Shown: piece after piece, positions 11,126 to 21,858 of the stretch
Layout: each line of letters starts with the position of its first letter
Numbering within the stretch: position 1 is the first letter of the stretch
Source of the DNA: Epiperipatus broadwayi
Taxonomy: Eukaryota > Onychophora > Udeonychophora > Euonychophora > Peripatidae
NCBI GenBank assembly: GCA_028023455.1
Contig: JAQFVV010000205.1
Span: 372,001 to 436,000 of the forward strand
Length of the DNA stretch: 64,000 bases
Reading direction: 5' to 3'
Position numbers and translations under genes: made by a program
Notes under the pieces: generated by a model
Database searches by the model: none
Told to the model about the DNA's origin: nothing
The model's input: only the letters and a program-made list of their open reading frames with translations

Positions 11126-11699
11126 ATTCCTACTTGGATTGATAAACAATTTCTAAAGTTTTAAAATCATGACGTAATAGACTTAAATATTAACTCATTA
11201 TTATTTTTAAATCAATTATTATCTATTACAATTTAACTGTCTTTAAAATAATTTTGAAACAATAATTAATAAAGGTGTATACTACTTATTTTTATTATGA
11301 TGTGTGACAATTCCATCCACTTCCATAATATACTATTTTAATATTTTAATTATTAGTATTAATTTAAACCGGTGCTTATATATAGAATATTTCAGACAGT
11401 CACGTGGTCATTTCCGGTGTTTAGTCTAATTTTATCTGTCTGAATAAATTTGCTACTTATATTATATAAAATAATTATGTAAAATTTTGAAAAACAATTT
11501 AGAAAAATATAGAATTAGATACAATTCTCACCATCACAATATTTACTATTAAATATATTATATTAATCTTTTACTGCTTAATATAGTCTATAATTTTAAA
11601 TACTATATAATATTAATTTTAAAATTTTTTAGTAATTGACCATTTATAACCATCACTGACCTATAGAAAAGGGCACAATATATAGGACTTTAAAAACAT

Positions 11700-12030
11700 T
11701 TAAATACACAGAAGAGGGATGAGCAGAATACAAGTTGAATCTGTAATATTTAAGTCATTAGATTTTCAATGATATGAATGGCTGGAGATTGGAGAGTAGA
11801 GAATACTGACGCTTGCCCATTAAAGTTGTAAGATTTGCTATCTTAATATAAACTGAGCATTGATTATATATAGGACTGAAAGATGATGATCTGGATTAAC
11901 TGATGAGTGCTAGTTGAGCATGAAATACATCTATTGGAGATCTTTACCTTTTTTCACATATAGATGGTCAGGGAGTGGATGATTGGAGAGTTTGAAAGTG
12001 TAGGTTCAAATCCCCTCTAATTACATACAT
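11700..12030 (+). mobile_element. HHR-A repeat with ribozyme and internal Pol III-like promoter
   Basis: Plus-strand HHR-A unit. After the ribozyme (11885-11943) comes a tRNA-like block: A-box-like TGGTCAGGGAG (11965-11975) and B box GGTTCAAATCC (12003-12013), 27 bases apart, a normal tRNA spacing. The block before the ribozyme is the shared CATTAAAGT / TAAGATTTGCTATCTTAATAT sequence. No protein. Confidence 0.75.
11885..11943 (+). ncRNA. Hammerhead ribozyme HHR-A, core intact
   Basis: CTGATGA at 11900-11906, stem II GTGCT/AGCAT with loop AGTTG, GAAA at 11922-11925, helix III ATACAT, cleavage-site C11931. Stem I keeps TTAA/TTGG (two G-U pairs) and GATC/GATC (11888-11891 with 11938-11941). Confidence 0.75.
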
Positions 12031-12574
12031 TTTTTATTGTTATCAAAATTTTAAAAATAATTTTTTTTGCTGTTTTGACAAAAACAATTTTATTTTACCC
12101 AACATAAACTGCTTCTGCTTGCCATAATAAGCTTTTTAAAAGTTGTCTTTTAAAATAAATTGTTTTCAAAGACAATCTCCTATTAGTATTGTAGTTTTTG
12201 GTTTAAAAATAAATCTTTTACAAAAATATTGCATCATAATCTTTAACAAATTATTGAAAATTACATTTTTATTTAAAAATCTACATTATTCATATATTTA
12301 TACTCAGGCTAAAACACTTATCCAATCAGTTTTCATTTCTGTTAATTTCAAGGCCATTACCCTCATGGCATTATCATGTTAAAAGTGTACGATAATCATC
12401 CCAGAAGTCAATATAATGCTGACAACTTCAGATTTTTTAAAAATAATAAATGGAAATGTGTTAAAATTGTGCCTGTGGGAAAAGAGACATTGCACACCAT
12501 ATTATACAGTTATAGTTAGGCTTAAAACAAAATAGAGATAATATAGTAATTATATTATAGTACCATCATAATGC

Positions 12575-13065
12575 TCAAATCCATAAACCTGCACAAAGTT
12601 GACAGTGACTTTAACTTAAACCAATACATTAACATTAAATACATTAACATTACATTAAATTAAATTTTGTTTTAAATTGGGGAAAACTGCTATTAAAACA
12701 TTTGAAATGATTCAAACTGTACATGAAACTATGATTTGCAATCATATTTTCAAATGCTTGCAATATTTCATGATCACAAGATTGCTATTGAAGATGAACA
12801 ATGGAGATACAAAAACACTGCAGATTTCATGTTAGAACATGCAATTTGACATGCTAGCATCTTAAATATTAGTGACACATAGCTAAACTATGACTCTACA
12901 TAATGCATGCATTGATTAAAAATGGCACTGCAAGCAGCTAGGAGAAAATACTATTGAACACATAGTGCATAAATGAACAGCTTGACTATGATTCCTGGAT
13001 GAATGTTTAGTATTTGAAATCAGTGGATCAATTGGTGACTGAAGATCATCCTGCGAAGCACACAT
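12575..13065 (+). pseudogene. Mariner-like transposase relic (N-terminal part)
   Basis: The plus strand reads LGKTAIKTFEMIQTVHETM (about 12677-12730), matching the start of mariner transposases (the L-K-T-A-x-E-T-F-E-M-I helix of the DNA-binding domain), then, after a frame change, an IEDEQWR-like piece (about 12787) where mariners have the EDD-R-GRP linker. Stops and frameshifts are many and no DDD catalytic region was recognised. An internally deleted relative lies at 40255-40425. Confidence 0.6.
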
Positions 13066-13329
13066 GTAGTGAGAAAGGTTAGTGTATAAAATTATTGATC
13101 AGACAATAGCATATGATTTAATAAAAATATTCATGAAAAGTGCATTGCAAACATAAAAAATTTGATTTGTTATAAATATTCTTTGTTGCAATAATCCATT
13201 TATTTGAAAAATTTTAAATTTTATTTTTATTTTTTTAAAAATATAATCTCATAACGTCTATAAAAAAAAGACCAACAAAAAAAACCTTATGTTTATAACT
13301 TCCAGAATGGTTTTCAATAGAAAATGTCA

Positions 13330-13460
13330 AATACGATTTATCCATTATATTGAACACTTTTAGCAAAAATCTTTTATTGACCTATATGCATGAATATAGG
13401 TAAATAAAAGATTTTTACTAAAAAGTGTTCAAAGTGGTTGGGATAAATAGTATTTATGTA
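13330..13460. repeat. Short palindrome around AATAAAAGATTTTT
   Basis: Arms 13335-13393 and 13400-13458 are inverted copies (ATTTATCC... GAACACTTTT-AGCAAAAATC). The arm sequence recurs in the larger palindrome at 34260-34550, so both are termini of one element family, there with a decayed Penelope-type ribozyme. Confidence 0.65.
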
Positions 13461-14009
13461 AGATATTACAGCAAAATAAAGGAAATGGTGAATTTGGTAA
13501 TAGGAAATTGTACTTTTTCTACTCCAGTTCAGCCACTAGTGTTTGCTTGAGTAAACAGTAAATAAAAAATAGTAATGCTTCATAAATCCCTATCCAGTGC
13601 TATCGTATCTATATCTCCAGACCAGTTTCTAGCTAATAGCTTTCATTAGGGAGAAGTTTAGGAGATGGATTGTATCTTTCATCTAAAAGCCACCATATAC
13701 TCTTGATATTGTAAGATTACTGTCCTAAATTTCAAAAGCATCTTAATATTTTGAATCTACTATATTTATGTTATCAATATAACATAGATTCAAAATATGA
13801 AGATGTTTTTGAAATTGAAGATAGCAACTTGATATAAATAAAAGGGGTAAGAGATGGTCACTGAAGAAAAGGTATATTAGATCTAAAAGATCCTGTGTAC
13901 TATTGCAAGACCCAAAGTTCCTCACTGCTGAAAGCATAAGCTAAAAACCAATTGGAAGATGATAGAGTAGCACTGAATGGCAATTTATAAAACACTAACA
14001 TCTGTTTGT

Positions 14010-14585
14010 ATTTTTATATTGGACTATTTCCATCATCTAATATGTGTGTTGAATGTCTTTAGAAAAGTTTAATTTTTAGTTAAATATTCCAAATGCATTC
14101 AACTGTTAGTAATATCACAGCAAACAGGTTAGTATATGCACCAACTGTTAGTAATATCACAGCAAACAAATGTTAATAATATCACAGCAAACAGGTTAGT
14201 ATATGCACTAACTGTTAGTAATATCACAGCAAACAGGTTAGTATATGCACAACGTTTCGAGAGGTATTTTTCTCCCCTCTTCTTCAGGTGTTGCTGGCCT
14301 GACCAGTGACAGTACTAGCATGGGATTCGAACCTGGGTCCTTAGATTCTTGATTGTTTGCTGTAATATTACTAACAGTTAGTGCATATACTAACCTGTTT
14401 GCTGTGATATTATTAACATTTGTTTGCTGTGATATTACTAACAGTTGGTGCATATACTAACCTGTTTGCTGTGATATTACTAACAGTTGAATGCATTTGG
14501 AATATTTAACTAAAAATTAAACTTTTCTAAAGACATTCAACACACATATTAGATGATGGAAATAGTCCAATATAAAAATACAGCT
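14010..14585. mobile_element. Palindromic element with 41-bp repeats in both arms
   Basis: Arms 14012-14252 and 14345-14582 are near-perfect inverted copies. Each arm holds four or five partial tandem copies of a unit beginning CAACTGTTAGTAATATCAC (about 41 bp where complete). The 92-bp spacer carries, on the minus strand, a perfect-looking tRNA B box GGTTCGAATCCC (14322-14333) and, about 35 bases later, a Penelope-type hammerhead (14250-14288). A degenerate relative lies at 29800-30165. No coding sequence. Confidence 0.78.
14250..14288 (-). ncRNA. Penelope-type hammerhead ribozyme, one core change
   Basis: Minus strand: CTGAAGA (14281-14287; consensus CTGATGA, a change at the tolerant U7), stem II AGAGG/CCTCT, then CGAAACGTT (14251-14259) with self-complementary ACGT helix III. 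As in other Penelope-type copies here, an extra base separates the 5' box from perfect stem II pairing. Activity is possible, most likely as a dimer. Confidence 0.68.
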
Positions 14586-15369
14586 AGAACACCATCATCA
14601 CAAACCTTCAGAAAAACACTAACATCTGTTATCTGTTGATTACTCAAGATTACACCAGGTGGCAGAAGTGGAGAATAATAATTAGAATAACATTTAAAAA
14701 TAAACAATAAATTAAAAGAATGAAAGAAAGTTAATGTAATTCACTTAATCCACTTTCTAACACTAGTTTAGTTATTATAATTTTTATATGATTTAACTCA
14801 CCCTGAGCTTTATTCTGCCTTACTAGACGAAATTTTGTAAATTAATTTTCATTCATTTTCCACTCTAGTTGAAACTTTGCATATAAATGTATTCCCAATG
14901 ACAATACACCTTTTCAGAATTGACAAGCAATTTAAGCAAAAAGTTAAGTGAAAACTTAAAATTTGTAATTTTATATGTAACACTAATGCTGGCGATAATT
15001 ACTAATACTCATAATCTAAAAATGAATGATTCATTAAAAAGGTATGCAATTTCATTCAAGATTCTCAAAATACAACATTTTAAAAATATAAATTAAATAA
15101 ATTTACCTCATCATTACATTTGATTTTACTCATCTTAACTAAATAAATATAAACTTAGTTTTTTTCCAGTTTGATAACACCTGATTTAAATCACAATTAC
15201 TTTCTGGAGTCAAAACTGAAACGTTTGCAATAGTCTTAACACAGTTGTTCAATCAAAATTAAATTGAATTGTCAATTTTCAGCTTTTGGAGTAAACTTGA
15301 CCTTGCAAATATTTAAATTAGTTACAGGATGACCAATAATGAAATTATTAAAATGTAGACATTGGTACA

Positions 15370-15932
15370 TAACAGAATTGTACAGATCTACATTCAGAAA
15401 ACAATCTATAAAAATGATCAAAGAGGCTCCAGTAAAATTGGAGTACCCCCTCCCCCAAATTGAATTTAACATGTCATGTCTAAACTGAATTAATATTGAT
15501 ATAACAACTCTCACTAACACAAAATACTACAAAATAGAAAATGGATGGCCTATGAGACTGCCCATAAGTGGCATAATATGCAGCATCACATTAACCTAAT
15601 TTAAAGAGGACATTCTTCCAAAGTACTTTAAATAGTTACCAGATCTGTTATACATGCGATACATGGATGACATCCTCATTTGCATCCCAAAGATGCAAAT
15701 TAATGAAATAGAGCAAGAAATGGCACAGAGATCATCATTACAGTGGACTATCAAACATGAAAATAAGCTAAAAGGCAGAAATTTTCTTCATTTATATGTT
15801 CAGTGGGATGACGGGCACTTGAACTACAAAATAATTGTGAAACCAATTCATGTTCAAGTTGTAAAATGCCCAAAATCATTAATCCTACCACAAATTTGCA
15901 GGTCTCAAATCATTTCTTCATTGAAATCATAA
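15370..15932 (+). pseudogene. PLE reverse transcriptase relic (YMDD motif)
   Basis: One frame reads TNTKYYKIENGWPMRLPISG (about 15510-15569), matching the PLE RT block FYK-x-DG-x-x-MGSPLSP, then RYMDDILICIP at 15657-15689 with the catalytic YMDD, then a KPIH near 15840 where PLE RTs have RKPTHT. At least three in-frame stops lie before 15654, so only 15654-15932 is open. The S of MGSPLSP is changed (MRLPIS). Together with the endonuclease at 16241 this is a dead copy. Confidence 0.78.
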
Positions 15933-16129
15933 TGTATACATATTTGAAGCTGACCAGAAAACTAACATCCCCACATATATTAAGGACTTGTACAACATTG
16001 GATACAGACATCGGGTGCTCATTAAAATGGTTAAAATATTCTACTCCAAAATTAAAAACAAAAAACAGATCCATCTTAATAGAAGACAAACCCTGGATTT
16101 TGCTTCCTTATAAACTCAGTGCACTTTAA
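15866..16129 (+). pseudogene. PLE linker between RT and endonuclease
   Basis: A second reading frame overlapping the RT block. It contains SNHFF, where PLEs have the SNHP motif after KPTHT, and ends with a WILLPYK piece like the LPY block that precedes GIY-YIG in PLEs. This implies a frameshift near 15870. Assignment rests on collinearity. Confidence 0.5.
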
Positions 16130-16240
16130 AGTGTAAGCAAAATTTATCCAAAAACATAAATTTTCACACTCCTGCTGAATTGCTTAATAAACAATATTAA
16201 AGATAATCTTTCCCCAGAGCAGATTCCTCAGATAGTATAG

Positions 16241-16519
16241 AAGATTGCATGTAATAACACCAATTGCAACACTGTTTACTTTGGTGAATCCCAAGCCAAC
16301 ATTGAAATCAGAGTACCTCAGCACAGGTATCAATAAAATACAGCAAAAACCAATGCAGAGTTGAGATATATATTTTTAGAACATAAAACCAAATAAAGAC
16401 ACACCTTTGAAGTCATCTGTTCTGAAAGAAATGATGTGAAACTTAAAGTCAACAAAGTTTTGTCCATTGCTAATAATATGCACATCATAAGTAAGAAAGA
16501 GTCTTGCATCCCTCTTTAA
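16241..16519 (+). pseudogene. PLE GIY-YIG endonuclease relic
   Basis: Reads KIACNNTNCNTVYFGESQANIE then IRVPQHRYQ: paired Cys, a YFG in place of YIG, the conserved E, and R/H of the nuclease core, followed by a C-terminal tail with ERNDVKLKVNK (compare EKNDAKRKIKEA in 59320-59655). Two in-frame stops. It is in the same frame as the 15866-16129 block. The close match to the 59-60 kb PLE shows the same family. Confidence 0.75.
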
Positions 16520-17229
16520 ACAAAGTGAATTATATAAATTGACTTATTTATATTTTATGATTAATGCTCTACAATTTTTAATTTAATAAATATTTCTGCT
16601 CTGATTATGACTAAGATAGTTGAAAGCATGCTGGGTATATTTCAAATAAATTAAGCATGTTACAAAATAAATAGGCTTTTCTTAGAACACACACTGAAAG
16701 TTTAATTTGAATTAAAACATAGACAGTTGTTTGCCACTATACTTATAGAAACAAAAAAGGAATCGAACAAAAATAACAAAGTGGAACTACAATAATCATC
16801 GTATAAAAAATTAATAAGTAATATATATATATATATTTAAATATGCTATTATTCCCATCAATGCATTAAAAAGTAAAGAATAAATTTATGCTAGATGTCA
16901 CAGCATTTATGATATGCAATCATTATGAACTTACCAAAAAAAAAGCATAATAAAAAACCAAATTTAAATTAATATTGCATTTTTGAATAAAAAGTATATT
17001 CAAATAGAATAATTTTTGTAATTTAAAAATTCAATTTATTAAAAAAATAGCATTTACAACCTTTTAAAAATCTATTTCTATTATAATTCCCATTTTATGA
17101 TAGAATTTTTGCAATTAAAACAAAAAAATTCAATAAAATCTCAATGTGAACATTAAATAGTCATTAAAAACAATTAATTTTATAAAATCAAATCAATCAA
17201 TCGATAGTATTTTGTCATATGAATAGGTT

Positions 17230-17640
17230 CAGAGAGCACTAACATTACAAATTCATCAATTTCTCCACTCCATTCTCTTTCTTTCCCAGCTTTTCAATTC
17301 CATGCATCTCTTCCCATCTCTTATATCACCAGCAAGGCCAATCTTTTCTATCCTTTCTTCTGTTTCCACTCATCACTCCCTTCAAAACATCTTTTCATTA
17401 CACTATCCTTTCTTCTTAATATATATCCAATACAATTTCTCTTTCTATCTCTAATTTCCTCAATCAATCTTTTTTTTTCATTTACTCTTTTCAAAACTTT
17501 TTCATTTGTCATTTTATTCATCCAATTGATTTTTTTCCATTCTTCTCCATCATCACATCTCAAATGCTTTCAATCTGTTTTTATTTTTTTACTCATTGTT
17601 TATATTTTACAACCATACAATAGTACACTTCATGCATAAC
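17230..17640 (-). pseudogene. Non-LTR retrotransposon C-terminal tail (LINE)
   Basis: The minus strand is open at 17348-17563 and reads RVNEKKRLIEEIRDRKRN followed by IGYILRRKDSVMK and RCFEG. This block lies at the C terminus of many arthropod and other invertebrate LINE ORF2 proteins (R-x-R-x-W-x-G-H-I-L-R). The usual W-x-GH is C-IGY here. The flanks are degenerate. Different subfamily from L-A. Confidence 0.72.
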
Positions 17641-17929
17641 ATTTGTTTAAAATCAAGTAAGAAAATAAGTCACATTGTAAACTAATTGTTTTCAATTTGT
17701 TTAATTAAGCCTATTAATAACATTTAATGAGAAGCCTTCTCTGATATCTCTAATCCCATCTCTGTCACTTGAAATCTCAACTTCATAATGCTGTCTCCAA
17801 ATGCTATTAACATCTAAATATTAAAATTACTATCAATGAATATATATTTTTATAAATATATTAAATAATCTCAATATTGTCATATACTTTTTTAAATTCA
17901 CACAAATACAGATACAATAAAAGACAAAT

Positions 17930-17990
17930 GATGCCCAAGATGCATTTTATGATGAACCAGCATTCTTCAGTTGCTCTAAGTCACTATCTC
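17930..17990 (-). ncRNA. Decayed HHR-A hammerhead
   Basis: CTGAAGA, damaged stem II, AAAA in place of GAAA. Stem I partners (GCAA/TTGGGCATC) are still visible. Inactive. Confidence 0.55.
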
Positions 17991-18230
17991 TCATATACAT
18001 CATTATTATATGAAAATGTCTATACTAAACAAGTGTCAAATTAGCTTAACCTTCATCTTTCACATGATCCACTTTAGATAGATATAATAATGACTATTAT
18101 TAATCATTTATTAAACTAGAAATTATCTCTAGGACAGATAAAAACTTTAAAACTCAATTAAATTGAACACATAATCACATGGAGTTATTCAATATATTTG
18201 ATTTTTAAAAATTAAACACACAATCACATG

Positions 18231-18332
18231 TCAAGCATCGGTAGTCGAGAGGTCAGCAACAGCTGCTTTACAAGCAGTTGTCCCAGGTTAGCGGGTTCAC
18301 TTCCCAGCTGATGCTATGAACCATGAGAAAAA
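18231..18332 (+). mobile_element. tRNA-derived SINE with perfect 17-bp target duplication
   Basis: A 102-bp insert flanked by identical copies of AAACACACAATCACATG (18214-18230 and 18333-18349). It folds like a tRNA: 7-bp acceptor AGCATCG/TGATGCT, A-box TAGTCGAGAGG, an anticodon-arm-like hairpin GCTGC-TTTACAA-GCAGT, a long variable region, and a B-box-like GGTTCACTTCC; it ends CATGAGAAAA. The right arm of the surrounding palindrome (18722-18765, minus strand) is the same site without the insert. A second copy is at 34636-34735. It is a retroposed sequence, not a tRNA gene: the T-arm is mispaired. Confidence 0.85.
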
Positions 18333-18459
18333 AAACACACAATCACATGGAGTTACTCACATTTCTTTTCCCCACATGTAATATCTTTATAAATATACTA
18401 AATAACCTCAAAGTTACTACATATTCTTTTAAATTCACATAAATAAAGATACAATAAAA

Positions 18460-18510
18460 GACAAATGACCCCCCAAATGTATTTTATGCTGAACAAGCAT
18501 TCACTGCCTC
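18460..18510 (-). ncRNA. Decayed HHR-A hammerhead
   Basis: AGTGAAT in place of CTGATGA, stem II TGCT/AGCA kept, AAAA for GAAA, helix III ATACAT kept. Inactive. Confidence 0.55.
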
Positions 18511-18959
18511 ATATATATCATTTACTATATGAAAAATATTTATCTATATTAAATAATTACATTTTGAATCACAAGTGATAAATTAACTCAACTCACATCT
18601 TTGATGCCATCCACTTTACTTGGCTTTCATTGTTTCTTTATTTATGTGAAATTTAAAAAATATGTGGTAATATTGAGGTTGTTTAATATATTTAGAAAGA
18701 TATTACATGTGGGAAAAAACAAATGTGAATAACTCCATGTGCTTGTGTGTTTAATTTTAAAAAATCAGATATATTAATCTTTTAATTGAATTTTAAAATT
18801 TATATCTGTGCTAGAGATAATCTCTAGTTTAGTAAATTTATTAATAATAGTCATTACTATGTTTATCTAAAATGGATGATGTCAAAGATGTGTGTTGAAT
18901 TAATTTGTCACTTGTAATTCAAAATGTAATTATACACTTTTACCATAAAGGTATGTAAA

Positions 18960-20280
18960 AATATTAGCCAAAAAGTACAGAACAGTCACAAATGAGTGAT
19001 TTTAGATCTGATTGCAGTACCACTTAATAATACACATCAATGGAAAATTTAGCTAACATAAAATAAGATTCATGACAATCAACTATCAAAATGAAAATAA
19101 CTGTTATTTAGCTATGACCACTTCAGAGCATGCTCAGTTGAACTGTATCAGATTACCTTAATTTTCCTTTTCCTGTCATGTGATTCATCATATGCAATCA
19201 ATGATGATCTTAGAACCTGTCTCATCACAAAAGAAAATAGAATGAAGTTGAGAAATAGATTTAAATACATTGGCAAATATGCAACCCAAGTTGGGTAAAA
19301 ATTAGCCTTACTTTCATCATACTAAATGTCATAAAAGAGATTTTGGGGACAATTGTTGACACTAGAAAACTTAGCATTATATGCAATGAATCAAATGATA
19401 AGAAAAATCAAGGAAGCCTGATACATTGCTAATTCTAATACTATTTTGGATCAGATTTAGTAGTGTGTGAGTAAACATACTGTGGATTTCTGATCATTAA
19501 AGAGTTTTTTTTTTCATTTTAATTGTTGACTGCCATGAATTTGATGTATTGCCTTAAAACCATGCATGGGCTGCTGTAAATATTCAATAGTGTATATTCC
19601 GTTTAACACATTGATATAACGTGTTTGTTATTTGTAGACTATACACTGGGCTTGATTTATTTATATATACGTTTGTGTGTGCTGATGTTCTCAGTTATTT
19701 AAAAATCGCAGGAATTATATCACGTGATCAAAAATGGGTCACGCTAACCTTTTACACATCAAAGATTCGCTCGTTTGAAAAAAACTGCATAAAAAAAAAT
19801 CCCATAATTAGAAAAAGGATATTTTTAAACGTTAAAAAATAACACTTTTAGTTTTTTTTTTTTTTATATCAAAACAATTATTTGTTTAACGTTTCGAAAA
19901 TCGATTATTCCTTTTCTAAATAAGTATTTTGTTTTCAGTAAAACAAAAACATATATATTGTATTTTACAATAAACAATAGTGCTAATTTCTCAAACTGTT
20001 CATAGATGGCTCTTATTTAAATAAAATGATTTTCCAAAAGGGAGTGATATTTCAAATGTCTTAAATTAGAAACAAAAAAAGAGAACAAGATTATATAATA
20101 CCGTAGATTATTTAAAATCATTTATTTTAAATGACATAATCCAATGATTCAGTTTTTCAGTGAATTTTCATTTAATTAAATTTATGTAATTGTATAAAAT
20201 TAACTGATATCGGAAATTATGTTTATTTTATTTAACTATATACATGTCTGATTCGGCTCAATCATTAAATAAAATAAATA
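18960..20280. other. No recognised gene; weak ribozyme remnant at 19886-19920
   Basis: Mostly unassigned AT-rich DNA. On the minus strand at 19886-19920 GAAAA/TTTTC is followed by GAAACGTT, as in the 3' half of a Penelope-type hammerhead, but no CTGATGA box remains. The open frame 19621-19842 has no recognisable domain. CpG is higher from about 19600 to 20450. Confidence 0.4.
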
Positions 20281-20284
20281 ATCG

Positions 20285-20405
20285 ATCGAATGGTTTTATT
20301 GCTCGAGAATTCATAAGAAATGTCTGCGATCCGAGGATACCATACTCCAGAGTTCGATAATCTATCATTCCACTAAATCACACAGTGCAGCTCAATCGTT
20401 TATAT
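20285..20405 (-). mobile_element. tRNA-like SINE copy (family SINE-T)
   Basis: Minus strand: A-box-like TAGTGGAATGA, a GAACTCTGGAG hairpin block and the family 3' end CTTATGAATTCTCGAGCAATAA. Same family as 21225, 21595, 25622, 39740, 52965 and 55540. Confidence 0.6.
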
Positions 20406-20944
20406 CTATATGAGGTTAAGTTAATATTATCCGCGTTAGTAAATGGTGTTCTTTCAGTATAAAAAAATGAAAAAATGTAGGACTGGAATTTTATTTTAAA
20501 ACACCATTTTGTAGCATAGACATCTACTGATTTCAATTCCATTCAGGAATCTTCCTGCCATCCTCAAATCTGTTTCATCTACAAATTCTTGTAATAATTT
20601 CCATCCTTAAGTTAGTCTAATAATTTCTTTTTTTTTCATATTCTTTTTCTTACAGTTTGTATAATATTTTATACAACCTCGCTCATAAAATTCTCATTAT
20701 GCATGTACATGCTACGTTTTGTTTTCTTAATTTCTCACGAATAAGTTAATTTTTTTATTTTCATTTTTTAACTCTTTGTTATTTCTAAACTTTTCTTTGC
20801 AGCTCTATACCAATATTTTTATTGCCATGATTTTTAGATATCTTGCTCTTCTCTTTATGTGTCTTCGACCAGATGATGTGTAAAATATCACACACACTAA
20901 ACAAAAGTATCGCATTATTACATTTAATCTGCCTTAGATAATAC

Positions 20945-21185
20945 TACCTCTATCATGATCCTAGCCAACGATCAACAGTTTTGCATAATAGATGTATAGT
21001 TGCGGAGTTTTTAAGAAGATTAAGAACCAGATCTATGTTGCAGTAAATTTTGAACTGTTGACATTCGCCAAATTTTTTGTATGGAAGTAAAACATGGATT
21101 CCCTATCAATATGACACGAAAGTGCTAGCAATTTTTTACTTATGGATGCGCTTTAATATTTTGGAAATACATGAATAGGATTATT
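20945..21185 (+). pseudogene. LINE ORF2 fragment (post-RT region)
   Basis: The plus strand reads FLYGSKTWIPYQYDTKVL (about 21083-21136), the LLYGCETWTxY-K-L block found downstream of RT in many animal non-LTR retrotransposons, then a FILE/RFNILEIH-like piece. Stops and frame changes upstream. A second such piece is at 44380-44610. Confidence 0.68.
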
Positions 21186-21224
21186 TGTTAATATTATTAG
21201 CTTGATCAAAATAATCAAATTATT

Positions 21225-21325
21225 TATTGTTTGGAGTTCATAAGAAGCTCAAAACCTATGACAGAGCTGGGATGCAGTTCAAATACCTTAAGCTCCAGAA
21301 TTTGTTACTCTACCATTGCAAAACT
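21225..21325 (-). repeat. SINE-T fragment
   Basis: Shares TTCATAAGAAG, the CTCCAGA-GTT block and CTACCATTGCA with the SINE-T family; degenerate. Confidence 0.5.
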
Positions 21326-21594
21326 ATGAAGATAAAGGATGGAGGTATATCTATCCTATTTAGAAGATAAAAAAATTGATTAATATTTCATTTGAAATAG
21401 GAATTATTATAAGGAAGAATACCATCATTAGATAAATAAAAATCGTAAACGAATAGTATTGACATGTTGAGGAAAAGTGAAATTAAAAAAATTATCACCA
21501 GAGATGGGAAAAATAATTACTAAAACAATTTTATAAAATTTTTGACCACAACGGTGCTTGTAGAAAAGACAAATACAAATATAGTTCAAAAAAT

Positions 21595-21830
21595 AAATGA
21601 ACAGTTTCTTGCTCAGAAGTTCATAAGAAATTCAAGTCCAAAACTGATCAAAGCAGGACATAACGATGTCAACCATAAGCTCCAGAGTTCACAAATTTAC
21701 CTCTATATTAAATGATTCTAGGATATTCAAGTCCAAAACTGATCAAAGCAGGACATAACGAGGTCAACCATAAGCTCCAGAGTTCACAAATTTACCTCTA
21801 TATTAAATGATTCTAGGATATTAAATACCA
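21595..21830 (-). repeat. SINE-T copy with recent 95-bp tandem duplication
   Basis: A SINE-T copy (3' end TTCATAAGAAATTCAAG at 21619) in which 21631-21725 is repeated as 21726-21820 with only one difference seen (GATGTC/GAGGTC). The near identity marks a young duplication compared with the other repeats. Confidence 0.75.
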
Positions 21831-21858
21831 AACTTTTCATACAGTATTGCCACTCAGT

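Larger units (their letters stand above)
15195..16565 (+). mobile_element. Penelope-like element relic with RT and GIY-YIG domains
   Basis: The longest PLE remnant in the window, in three coding blocks listed separately. Just upstream, at about 15203-15231, CTGAAACGTTT may be the end of a decayed terminal-repeat ribozyme. The protein blocks are collinear with a PLE polyprotein but interrupted by stops and frame changes. Confidence 0.78.
17895..18955. mobile_element. Inverted array of HHR-A repeats
   Basis: Left arm about 18025-18645 on the minus strand and right arm about 18650-18950 form a large inverted repeat (axis near 18647). Decayed HHR-A ribozymes lie at 17930-17990 and 18460-18510 (minus). 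Their spacing is about 416 bp once the inserted SINE (18231-18332 plus one target copy) is subtracted, so the left side was a head-to-tail dimer. Confidence 0.72.

Noticed and set aside
14099-14250. CRISPR array (41-bp repeats)
   Set aside because: There are no unique spacers, repeats are directly adjacent and mirrored in an inverted arm; the genome is animal-like.
18231-18312. A valine-like tRNA gene (anticodon-like TAC)
   Set aside because: The T-arm is mispaired, the variable region is unusually long, it has an A tail and a 17-bp target duplication, and a second retroposed copy exists. It is a SINE.
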